Assembly (NCBI GenBank): GCA_030037055.1 | Contig: JASHRZ010000477.1 | Span: forward strand, 1-5,501 | Source: Alphaproteobacteria bacterium | Lineage (GTDB): Bacteria > Pseudomonadota > Alphaproteobacteria > ATCC43930 > CGMCC-115725 | DNA: 5,501 bases | Reading direction: 5' to 3' | In this document: piece by piece, positions 1 through 5,376 of the stretch | How the letters are laid out: every line of letters begins with the position of its first letter | How positions within the stretch are numbered: the stretch's first letter is position 1 | Notes under the pieces: model-generated | Told to the model about the DNA's origin: nothing | Seen by the model: only the letters and a program-made list of their open reading frames with translations | Database searches by the model: none | Position numbers and translations under genes: made by a program

Positions 1-2
1 TC

Positions 3-44
3 TGGGAGCGGCCGATCATCTTCACCCCGCTCGCCGCCGGCTGA
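3..44 (+). CDS. 3' end of an unidentified gene (partial)
   Basis: Frame 3 reads W-E-R-P-I-I-F-T-P-L-A-A-G and then TGA at 42-44. This could be the carboxy end of a plus-strand gene that begins left of the window. Thirteen residues are too few to name a family. Support comes only from the open frame and from its stop lying 10 bp short of the convergent gene's stop, which fits the tight gene packing here. The other two plus-strand frames are also open over so short a stretch, so the frame choice is tentative. Confidence 0.35.
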   Translation, partial: WERPIIFTPLAAG

Positions 45-62
45 GCCCCCGGCCTCAGGCGG
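34..62. terminator. Possible bidirectional hairpin between convergent genes
   Basis: CTGAG at 41-45 pairs with CTCAG at 54-58 around an 8-nt loop. CCGC at 34-37 can pair with GCGG at 59-62 across a 3-nt bulge. The stop codons of both convergent reading frames sit in opposite arms of the inner stem. A hairpin between convergent genes could end transcription both ways, but there is no T-run on either side, so intrinsic termination is only a guess. Confidence 0.3.
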
Positions 63-900
63 GCAACTTGGCGATCTTCTCGCTCGCTTCCCAGAGCCGC
101 TTTGCCGCCGAATCGTCCTGCGCCGCCGCGCTCGGCGTCGCCGGACGGCTCTTCGCGAAATAGCCGCCGCTGACGCCGGCGGCCTCCGGCGCGGCGGCGA
201 GATGGACGATGGTCTCGGCGCCTTGCTCCGGCGCGATGGCGAAGAGATTCTTGGCGATGCCGACGCCGAGACGGAAGAGCCCGCCATTGTTGTCGCCGAA
301 GCGGGTGGCGACGAAGCCCGGGTGAAGGCAATTGGCAATGACGCCGGTTCCGGCCAGCCGCCGCGCCAGCTCGCGGGTGAAGAGAATATTGGCGAGCTTG
401 GAGCGGCCGTAAACCGTGAAGGCGCGATAGTTGCGCGTCGATTGCAAATCGTCGAAATCGAGCGTATTGCCGCGATGGGCCTCGGAGGCGACGCTGACGA
501 TGCGCGCGGGCGACGCCGCCGCCAGGCGATCGCGCAGCCGGTTCGACAGCACGAAATAGGCCATGTGGTTGAGCGCGAAAGTGCGCTCGAGCCCGTCGGC
601 GGTGACGCTGCGCCGGCTGAACATGGCGCCGGCATTGTTGATCAGCACGTCGATGCGCGGCTCGGCGGCGGCGATCGCCGCCGCCAGTCGCTCCATCTCG
701 GCCAGCAGCGACAGGTCGGCGTAATGGATGGCGAGCTGCGCGCCGGGCGCGCGCTGCCGGATGCGCGCGAGCGCCGCTTCGCCGCGCGCCTTGTCGCGCC
801 CGACCAGCACCAGCCGCGCACCCTTGGCCGCCAGGCGCTCGGCGGCGACAAGGCCGATGCCCGAAGTGGCGCCGGTGATGACGCAGACCTTGCCTTGCAT
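55..900 (-). CDS. Short-chain dehydrogenase/reductase (SDR) family oxidoreductase
   Basis: A 281-residue NAD(P)-dependent oxidoreductase with a classical SDR Rossmann fold, probably cytosolic. The nucleotide-binding glycine motif TGATSGIG is at residues 9-16. Arg35 after the second strand suggests NADP(H). Asp62 (ADLS) contacts adenine, and NNAG is at 88-91. The catalytic tetrad is Asn111, Ser139 (SVAS), Tyr164 and Lys168 (YGRSK). The HPG segment at 193-195 follows as expected. Length and layout resemble the retinol dehydrogenase/protochlorophyllide-reductase-like SDRs, which run somewhat longer than the 250-residue core. The substrate cannot be read from the sequence. The ATG at 900 is preceded by an AAGGGA-type ribosome site about 8 nt upstream, which overlaps the end of the transporter gene only 13 bp away. 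The two genes are therefore probably co-transcribed. The gene is intact. Confidence 0.93.
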   Translation of the reverse strand: MQGKVCVITGATSGIGLVAAERLAAKGARLVLVGRDKARGEAALARIRQRAPGAQLAIHYADLSLLAEMERLAAAIAAAEPRIDVLINNAGAMFSRRSVTADGLERTFALNHMAYFVLSNRLRDRLAAASPARIVSVASEAHRGNTLDFDDLQSTRNYRAFTVYGRSKLANILFTRELARRLAGTGVIANCLHPGFVATRFGDNNGGLFRLGVGIAKNLFAIAPEQGAETIVHLAAAPEAAGVSGGYFAKSRPATPSAAAQDDSAAKRLWEASEKIAKLPA

Positions 901-913
901 CCGGGGCTTCCCT

Positions 914-1810
914 TCACTCGGTGGCGCCGGTCACTCTAGCGCGTTTCTGCAGCGCGCGCTCACGGTAGAAGATGTAGAGGCCGCTGGCGATGATCACCGC
1001 CGCGCCGATCCAGGTGCCGACATCCGGCCATTCGGCAAAGACGACGTAGCCGATGATCACCGTGCCGACGAGCTGGGCATAGTTGAGCGGTGCGATCACC
1101 GCCGCGGGGCCCCATTCCAGCGCCTTAACGATGAAGTAATGGCCGAAGCCGCCGAAAATGCCGAGGCTGACGAACAGCAGCAGGTCGAGCGGCGAGCGCG
1201 GCGTCTGCCAGAAGAACGGAACGGCGAGGCTGGTGACCACGAATCCCACCACGGCAATGTAGGTGTTGGAGGTCTCGGCCGAATCGCGCGCGGCAAGGCT
1301 GCGCGTCAACAGCTGGTAGAGCGCGTTGCAGGCGGCGCTGATCAGCACCAGGAAGGAGGCGAGGTGCACCACGCCCGACCCCGGGCGCAGGATGATCAGC
1401 GCGCCGAGGAATCCGACCCCCACCGCCGCCCAGCGCCGCGGCCCGACCGGCTCGCCCAGCATGGCGAAGGAGAGCGCGGTGATCATGAAGGGGGAGACGA
1501 AGCTGATGACGGCGGCGGTCGGCAGATCGGTGTAATGCAGCGCGGTGAAATAGACGCCAGTGGCGGTCACCAGCAGCGCCGAGCGCAGCACCTGGGTGCC
1601 GAGCCGCCCGGTGTAGAACAGGCGCAATCCGCGGCGTGGAAAAAAGGCGACGAGCATATAGGCGAAATGCCCGGCATAGCGCGCCCAGACGATCTCCACC
1701 GTCGCATAGCCGTGCCCGAGATATTTCGCCGAGGCGTTAAGGCAGGGGATGAGCGCCATCGCCAACCCCATGTAGAGGATGGCCCGGCCGATATTGTGCC
1801 CGCGCGCCAC
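914..1810 (-). CDS. EamA/DMT-family membrane transporter
   Basis: A multi-pass inner-membrane protein of the drug/metabolite transporter superfamily with two EamA halves of about five helices each, 298 residues from this start. Hydrophobic segments alternate through the whole length. The first half ends in the family's usual pattern: a Gly-Glu-Pro followed by W-A-A-V-G-V-G-F-L-G-A-L-I-I-L-R-P-G. The second half ends in a W-x-G-A-A-V-I-I-A-S-G-L-Y-I-F-Y-R-E-R helix and a short basic tail. Family members export or import small metabolites; the substrate here is unknown. I chose GTG at 1810 because GGAG lies 7 nt upstream (1821-1818) and the protein then begins just before the first helix. A longer frame starts at GTG 1870 (318 residues), but it has no clear ribosome site and its extra 20 residues are unlike the family. 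It lies between a phosphatase gene and an SDR gene on the same strand. Confidence 0.9.
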   Translation of the reverse strand: MARGHNIGRAILYMGLAMALIPCLNASAKYLGHGYATVEIVWARYAGHFAYMLVAFFPRRGLRLFYTGRLGTQVLRSALLVTATGVYFTALHYTDLPTAAVISFVSPFMITALSFAMLGEPVGPRRWAAVGVGFLGALIILRPGSGVVHLASFLVLISAACNALYQLLTRSLAARDSAETSNTYIAVVGFVVTSLAVPFFWQTPRSPLDLLLFVSLGIFGGFGHYFIVKALEWGPAAVIAPLNYAQLVGTVIIGYVVFAEWPDVGTWIGAAVIIASGLYIFYRERALQKRARVTGATE

Positions 1811-1896
1811 GACGCCGCTCCGAAAAGCCGCTGTGCCGCGACCATAGGAGAGCGGGCCGGAAGACGCCACCTGCTACGGCGCCAAATGCAAAGGCC

Positions 1897-2697
1897 TCAC
1901 GCCAGCGCACCGATGACGGCGCGGACCGTATCCCAGGCGATGCGGCTGGCCGCCGCGAGCACTGCCCGGTCGGCGATGCGGGGATCATAGCGTGCGCCGT
2001 CGAGAAAGCCGGCGATGCCGCCGGCCTCGGCGACGATCAGCATGCCGGCCGCGTGGTCCCAGGGCAGCGAGCGCGAATGCAGCGAGAAATGCGCCCGACC
2101 GAGCGCGACGTCGCTGTATTCGAGCGCGCTGCTGCCGAGGTTGCGCACCGCGCCGATACGGCCGCTGTCGCCGAGCGCTTTGGCGGCGCGCACGCCGGCG
2201 GTTGTCCTGCCGTAGGCGGCGCCGACCATGTGCTCGGCGCTGGCCTCGCGATCGACCGCGAGCCGGCGCCCTTGGCTCCATGCGCCGCTGCCGGCTTCGG
2301 CCAGCACCATGCTGTCGTCAAGCGGATTGTAGATCCAGCCGGCTCGGACCTCGGCGCCCTGGACCAGCGCGAGGATGAGGGCAAAGCCGGGTTCTCCGCG
2401 GGCGAAATTGGCAGTGCCGTCGATGGGATCGATGACCCAGACCGGCGCCTCGCCGGCGAGAAGCTTGAGGCGCGCAGGATCCTTGGCCGCCGCCTCCTCG
2501 CCCAGCACCGCGGAGCCCGGCATCGCCGCCAGCAGCCGCTCGTCGAGCAGGCGTTCCGCCTCGAGATCGGCGATGGTGACCAAATCCCCCGGCTTCTTCT
2601 CGCGGATATCCTCCTGCCGCAGCTGGCGGAAGCGCGGCACGATCGCCACGGCGGCGGTCTCGCGGATGAAGCGGGCGATGGTCTCGACATCGAGCAT
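1897..2697 (-). CDS. Inositol monophosphatase family protein
   Basis: A 266-residue Mg2+-dependent phosphatase of the IMPase/SuhB/HisN/CysQ superfamily, expected to hydrolyse a small phosphate ester in the cytosol. The metal-site residues are all present: Glu67 in LGEE, Asp90 and Asp93 in the signature DPIDGTANF (90-98), and Asp214 in the second signature WDHAAG (213-218). K-K-P-G-D with T-I-A-D-L-E-A-E (34-48) is the usual amino-terminal loop, and N-L-G-S-S-A (186-191) the usual substrate-side segment. Histidinol-phosphate, inositol-phosphate and 3'-phosphoadenosine-phosphate phosphatases share these motifs, so the substrate is not assigned. ATG at 2697 follows AGGAAGGA; an in-frame TTG directly before it (2700) would add one residue. 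It is the first gene of the minus-strand cluster, followed by the transporter. Confidence 0.93.
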   Translation of the reverse strand: MLDVETIARFIRETAAVAIVPRFRQLRQEDIREKKPGDLVTIADLEAERLLDERLLAAMPGSAVLGEEAAAKDPARLKLLAGEAPVWVIDPIDGTANFARGEPGFALILALVQGAEVRAGWIYNPLDDSMVLAEAGSGAWSQGRRLAVDREASAEHMVGAAYGRTTAGVRAAKALGDSGRIGAVRNLGSSALEYSDVALGRAHFSLHSRSLPWDHAAGMLIVAEAGGIAGFLDGARYDPRIADRAVLAAASRIAWDTVRAVIGALA

Positions 2698-2700
2698 CAA

Positions 2701-2832
2701 TCCTTCCTAGCCAATGCCGAGGTGCAACTCACGGGAAAAATCGCGGACCCGACAGGGGATCCGGCACCCGGTTGCCAGCCTCGCGCCGGACCCTCTATGG
2801 GTCGGGACCGAGACCGGGCGGGCGAGAAGCGA
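2701..2832. promoter_or_regulatory. Divergent intergenic region with presumed promoters
   Basis: About 130 bp separate the start of the minus-strand phosphatase from the start of the plus-strand amine oxidase, so promoters for both transcripts should lie here. I find no convincing -35/-10 pair in either direction. AGGAAGGA at the left edge, read on the minus strand, is the phosphatase ribosome site. A small hairpin, GACCC (2789-2793) with GGGTC (2799-2803), has a 5-nt loop. It covers the alternative ATG at 2797 of the amine oxidase. Confidence 0.4.
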
Positions 2833-4083
2833 ATGGCAAGCGAGGTCGATATCGTCGTCGTCGGGGCCGGGGCCGCGGGCATTGCCGCCGGGCGTCGCCT
2901 GGCCGAGTCAGGCGTCTCGTTCCTGCTCCTTGAGGCGCGCGAGCGCGTCGGCGGCCGTGCCTGGACGGTACCGACTGCGCTCGGTCCTGCCGTCGATCTC
3001 GGCTGCGAGTGGCTGCATTCGGCCGATCGCAACCCCTGGACGGAGATCGCCCGCACCACTGGCTTTGCCATCGACGAAAGGCTGCCGGACTGGCGCAGCC
3101 GAATCGCCGCGCGCTTTGGTGATGCCGCGCAGGCGGACTGGGAGGCGGCCCGGGGCGCCTATGAGGAGCGCTTCGATGCGGCGGCGGCGCGGGAAGAGGA
3201 CGCAGCCGCGAGCACTTTGCTCGCTCCCGGCGGACGATGGAACGGGCTGCTGGATGCGATCAGCAGCTGGGCCAATGGCGTCGAGCTCGACCGCTTGTCG
3301 ATCCTCGACCATGCCCGCTATGCCGACAGCGGCATCAACTGGCGCGTGCTAGCGGGCTACGGCACGCTCATCGCCGCCCATGCGGCGAAGCTGCCGATCC
3401 GATTCGGCACCATTGTCGAGGCGATCGACCATCGCGGCGCCGATATCGCCGTCACCACCGGCGGCGGCACGCTGTGCGCCCGCGCCGCGATCATTACCGT
3501 GCCGAGCAATGTGCTGGCGGCGGAGACCATCCGCTTCGCTCCGGCGCTCCCTGACAAGCTCGCCGCCGCGCAAGGCCTGCCGCTCGGCGTTGCCAACAAG
3601 CTGTTTCTCGCCATCAAGGATGGCGCCGGGGATTTTCCCATCGACCGCCACGTGCTTGGCCATACCGACCGCACCGCCACCGGCGGCTACCTGCTGCGCC
3701 CGCATGGCTGGCCGCTGATCTCGGGTTATTTCGGCGGCCGGCTTGCCGCCGAGCTCGAGCGCCAGGGACCGGAGGCCATGACCGCCTTCGCGCTCGACGA
3801 GCTTGCCGGTATCTACGGCGCCGGCATCCGCGACCGGCTCTCCTTCCTCGCCGCCTCCGCCTGGGTCGGCGACCGCTTTGCGCGAGGCGCTTATTCCTCC
3901 GCGCTGCCCGGCCATGCCGACGACCGGGCGGCGCTCGCCGCGCCGGTCGACAACCGGCTGTTCTTCGCCGGCGAGGCCTGCTCGGCCAACGACTTCTCCA
4001 CTGCCCACGGCGCCTATCTCACCGGCCGGGCGGCGGCGGAAGCGGCGCTGGCCGCGCTCGCGGATCGGCTCGCACCCGGCTGA
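2833..4083 (+). CDS. Flavin amine oxidase-family protein (FAD-dependent)
   Basis: A 416-residue FAD-dependent oxidase of the monoamine/polyamine oxidase family. Such enzymes oxidise an amine to an imine and release hydrogen peroxide; the substrate here is unknown. The amino-terminal FAD fold shows GAGAAG (residues 11-16), Glu34 at the end of the second strand, and R-V-G-G-R (38-42). A D-L-G-C-E-W-L-H segment follows. Lys256 in G-V-A-N-K-L-F-L corresponds to the lysine that lies near flavin N5 in this family. The carboxy-terminal FAD motif is F-F-A-G-E-A-C-S (GEAC at 380-383) and then T-A-H-G-A-Y-L-T-G-R-A-A. Cys383 sits where relatives usually have Thr, so it is not evidence of covalent flavin. 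There is no signal peptide. The frame is open far upstream, but ATG at 2833 places the start right before the FAD strand. ATG 2797 would add 12 charged residues and lies in a small hairpin. The gene is divergent from the phosphatase cluster. Confidence 0.92.
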   Translation: MASEVDIVVVGAGAAGIAAGRRLAESGVSFLLLEARERVGGRAWTVPTALGPAVDLGCEWLHSADRNPWTEIARTTGFAIDERLPDWRSRIAARFGDAAQADWEAARGAYEERFDAAAAREEDAAASTLLAPGGRWNGLLDAISSWANGVELDRLSILDHARYADSGINWRVLAGYGTLIAAHAAKLPIRFGTIVEAIDHRGADIAVTTGGGTLCARAAIITVPSNVLAAETIRFAPALPDKLAAAQGLPLGVANKLFLAIKDGAGDFPIDRHVLGHTDRTATGGYLLRPHGWPLISGYFGGRLAAELERQGPEAMTAFALDELAGIYGAGIRDRLSFLAASAWVGDRFARGAYSSALPGHADDRAALAAPVDNRLFFAGEACSANDFSTAHGAYLTGRAAAEAALAALADRLAPG

Positions 4084-4240
4084 TCATCGCCGCCCCGCGC
4101 GAGAGACCGTCTATCTCCCAATATGGCAAAAGTGCTACAACTGCCGAGTGCGCGGGGCGGCGTCTCGCTCCGTGATAAAAAAACAGATAGGCCGGGGGCG
4201 GAGCAGCGGGAACCTTGGAGGCCGAGAGCGGGGGAAGACC
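4084..4240 (+). promoter_or_regulatory. Upstream region of the XRE regulator gene
   Basis: This 157-bp spacer separates the amine oxidase from the regulator and probably carries the regulator's promoter, because the gap is too long for tight coupling. It contains an A/T-richer core (about 4111-4145), an A-run at 4176-4182 and the inverted repeat at 4088-4162. TACAAC at 4136-4141 could be a -10 element, but no matching -35 is visible at 16-18 nt. The ribosome site GGGGGAAG lies just before the ATG at 4241. Confidence 0.4.
4088..4162. repeat. 13-bp perfect inverted repeat upstream of the XRE regulator
   Basis: CGCCGCCCCGCGC at 4088-4100 is exactly complementary to GCGCGGGGCGGCG at 4150-4162. 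The 49-nt spacer is clearly richer in A and T than its surroundings. The pair begins 5 nt after the amine oxidase stop and ends about 80 nt before the regulator's start. It could be a pair of sites for a regulator, possibly the downstream XRE protein itself, or a long-loop RNA stem in the transcript. The role is inferred only; no T-run follows, so it does not look like an ordinary terminator. Confidence 0.45.
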
Positions 4241-4729
4241 ATGAGCAGGCTCGCTACCGAGGCACCGGCAAAGCCGCGGCAACGGCGCCGGACCATCATC
4301 ATCGACGGCCCACACCCGATCGACGTCTATGTCGGCGCGCGCATCCGGCTGCAGCGCATCATGCGCGGCCTGACCCAGAGCGAGCTGGCCAGACACGTCG
4401 GTATCAGCTTCCAATCGGTGCAGAAATACGAGCGCGGCGAGAACCGCGTCAGCGCCAGCCGGTTGCATGAGTTCGCCGCGGCGCTGGGGGTAAGCGAGCA
4501 GTACTTCTTCGATGGCATCGGCGCCGACCCCGGCGAGCCCGCCGCACCGGTGCGGGAGTCGACAGTGTCCGCGCTCGAGGGCAAGGAGCTGCACCGCCAG
4601 CTCTCCGCGGTGATGGCGCTGGAGGACAAGCGGCTGCGCGGGCTGATCATCCAGCTGCTGAAGTTGCTCACGGAGCTGAACCAGCCGCGGCCCGTCGCCA
4701 AGGTTTCGGCGCAGCAGGAGCCGGCCTAG
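4241..4729 (+). CDS. XRE-family helix-turn-helix transcriptional regulator
   Basis: A 162-residue DNA-binding protein with a Cro/C1-type HTH at about residues 32-90. The core reads G-A-R-I-R-L-Q-R-I, then L-T-Q-S-E-L-A-R-H-V-G-I-S (turn), Q-S-V-Q-K-Y-E-R-G (recognition helix) and a closing A-A-A-L-G-V-S-E-Q-Y-F-F-D-G. The P-I-D-V-x-V-G-x-R-I-R-L lead-in and the Q-K-Y-E-x-G-x-N-R-x-x-A-S-R-L block are typical of the alphaproteobacterial PraR-like family, several members of which control quorum sensing, biofilm or surface traits. A basic tail (K-P-R-Q-R-R-R, 11-17) precedes the domain. A helical carboxy part (about 115-145) is probably for dimerisation, with no ligand domain. The ATG at 4241 follows GGGGGAAG. 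The frame is open upstream over the amine oxidase gene, but that part is out-of-frame shadow. Its targets are not shown; the inverted repeat upstream is a candidate autoregulatory site. Confidence 0.9.
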   Translation: MSRLATEAPAKPRQRRRTIIIDGPHPIDVYVGARIRLQRIMRGLTQSELARHVGISFQSVQKYERGENRVSASRLHEFAAALGVSEQYFFDGIGADPGEPAAPVRESTVSALEGKELHRQLSAVMALEDKRLRGLIIQLLKLLTELNQPRPVAKVSAQQEPA

Positions 4730-4801
4730 CGGCGTCTTGATCGCATCCTCGTCCGGCGCCGCCTGCGCTTGATGCCGCCGTTGCGGCGGCGTCTGAATCG
4801 C
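4729..4801 (+). repeat. 16-nt imperfect direct repeat flanking a spacer
   Basis: GCGGCGTCTTGATCGC at 4729-4744 recurs as GCGGCGTCTGAATCGC at 4786-4801 with 14 of 16 bases equal and a period of 57 nt. The first copy starts on the last base of the regulator's stop codon, and the second overlaps the 3' arm of the hairpin at 4771-4793. It may be a small local duplication; no target-site or mobile-element features accompany it. Confidence 0.35.
4771..4793 (+). terminator. GC-rich hairpin after the regulator gene
   Basis: GCCGCCG (4774-4780) pairs with CGGCGGC (4784-4790) around a TTG loop. A G-U pair, an A-U pair and a G-C pair extend the stem to 4771 and 4793. This 10-bp stem lies 42 nt past the regulator's stop and about 40 nt before the next gene's start. 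It is well placed to end or attenuate transcription, but only TGAATCG follows instead of a T-run. Confidence 0.4.
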
Positions 4802-4833
4802 CCGTGCGGCCGATGTGGGGGGAAAGCCGAGCC

Positions 4834-5183
4834 ATGCGGCCCAAGCACCTGGTGAAGGCGCGGGTCGACGCGTTCAACCGAGCAGATGTCGGGGCACTCG
4901 CAGCGCTCTATTCCGACGATGCGATCAACCATCAGGTCGCCGAGGGAGCGGTCAAGGGGCGCGAGGCCATCGGCAAGATGTTCGCGGCCGACTTCGCCGC
5001 AGCCGACATGGTCTGCATCGTGGAGAACGTCTTTCAAGACGGGGAATGGGCGATCCTCGAATGCTGCGACCCGCTGGGGCTGCGGAGATGCGGTTTCTTC
5101 GCGCCGTTCGCGATGAAATCGTGTTCCAGCGCGGCGACCGGGACAAACTGTCCTTCCTGAGGCTGCACGTTCTGCCGATGCCA
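4834..5183 (+). pseudogene. Frameshifted SnoaL/NTF2-like domain gene
   Basis: The reading frame from ATG 4834 encodes a small cone-shaped-fold (SnoaL-like, nuclear transport factor 2) protein: A-F-N-R-A-D-V-G-A-L-A-A-L-Y, then N-H-Q-V-A-E-G, K-G-R-E-A-I-G-K-M-F, V-E-N-V-F-Q-D-G-E-W-A-I-L-E and D-P-L-G-L-R-R-C-G-F-F. After that the frame turns into an unlike tail and stops at 5158-5160. The expected continuation, V-R-D-E-I-V-F-Q-R-G then D-K-L-S-F-L-R-L-H-V-L-P-M-P, lies in another plus-strand frame from about 5106 to 5183. One missing or two extra bases at about 5098-5106 would join the two. The second frame then runs on to 5328-5330 without family-like sequence, so the natural stop also seems lost. 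ATG 4834 follows GGGGAAAG at 7 nt; GTG 4804 is a weaker choice. If the break is a read error, the gene is an intact enzyme-like or ligand-binding protein of unknown substrate; otherwise the truncated product (108 residues, 4834-5160) is probably inactive. Confidence 0.7.
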
Positions 5184-5193
5184 GGGGTTAAAA

Positions 5194-5221
5194 TTGACGT
5201 ATCAGCGCGTCCGGCCCGGAC
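5194..5221 (+). promoter_or_regulatory. TTGACG element and adjacent palindrome upstream of the cold-shock gene
   Basis: TTGACG at 5194-5199 resembles a -35 hexamer, though no good -10 lies 16-18 nt after it. TGACGTATCAG (5195-5205) also resembles the E. coli cspA cold box by eye, with one extra base. Directly after it, GTCCGG (5209-5214) and CCGGAC (5216-5221) form a 13-bp palindrome around a single C. The element could be a promoter or operator part, or a leader-RNA hairpin. The evidence is weak. Confidence 0.25.
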
Positions 5222-5249
5222 TTGCAATTCGCCGGTGGGCGATTATCTA
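5222..5249 (+). promoter_or_regulatory. Weak candidate promoter for the cold-shock gene
   Basis: TTGCAA at 5222-5227 and TATCTA at 5244-5249 are 16 nt apart, a plausible but poor sigma-70-type pair. Transcription from here would give a leader of roughly 120 nt before the TTG start at 5377. Long leaders are known for cold-shock genes in other bacteria. Confidence 0.25.
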
Positions 5250-5256
5250 TTCGCCT

Positions 5257-5303
5257 GTCACTTCGCTTTGGCTCGGCCCGTCACTTCGCTCCTTGCTGAG
5301 CCC
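5257..5303. repeat. Imperfect tandem repeat, two units of 23 and 24 nt
   Basis: GTCACTTCGCT begins units at 5257 and 5280. The units end GGCTCGGCCC and TGCTGAGCCC respectively, so both the first 11 bases and the tail are shared. The repeat lies in the spacer before the cold-shock gene. It may be a slippage product or paired regulator sites; nothing in it decides between these. Confidence 0.5.
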
Positions 5304-5351
5304 GACCCGGTCCTATCCAAACGACATTGACCCGTCGCGCAACCGCGCGCC

Positions 5352-5374
5352 GGTCCACCACCTATGGAGGGACC
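5352..5374 (+). promoter_or_regulatory. Hairpin enclosing the cold-shock gene's ribosome binding site
   Basis: GGTCC at 5352-5356 is complementary to GGACC at 5370-5374, enclosing 13 nt. Inside, CC (5361-5362) can pair with GG (5366-5367) around TAT; an alternative register pairs CCACC (5358-5362) with GGAGG (5366-5370) with one A-A mismatch. Either fold hides the ribosome site GGAGG (5366-5370), 6 nt before the TTG start. Temperature-dependent leader structures are known for cspA-type mRNAs, so translational control here is a reasonable inference. Confidence 0.45.
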
Positions 5375-5376
5375 TT

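Noticed and set aside
728..1990. 420-codon plus-strand open frame
   Set aside because: It is antisense to the SDR and transporter genes, rich in Arg, Ala, Asp and His with no domain pattern, and has no ribosome site of note.
2053..2832. Long upstream extension of the amine oxidase reading frame, possible fusion protein
   Set aside because: The extension lies antisense to the phosphatase gene, which has all its catalytic motifs. The extra translation matches no fold, and open shadow frames are usual in GC-rich DNA.
3349..4008. 219-codon minus-strand open frame inside the amine oxidase gene
   Set aside because: Low-complexity shadow of an intact gene with clear FAD motifs.
4123..4136. Possible sigma-54 promoter (TGGCA followed by TGC)
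   Set aside because: The GG and GC dinucleotides are 9 nt apart instead of the required 12.
5090..5110. Programmed ribosomal frameshift in the NTF2-like gene
   Set aside because: There is no slippery heptamer or spaced stimulatory stem at the junction, and the domain family is not known to use frameshifting; simple mutation or read error is likelier.
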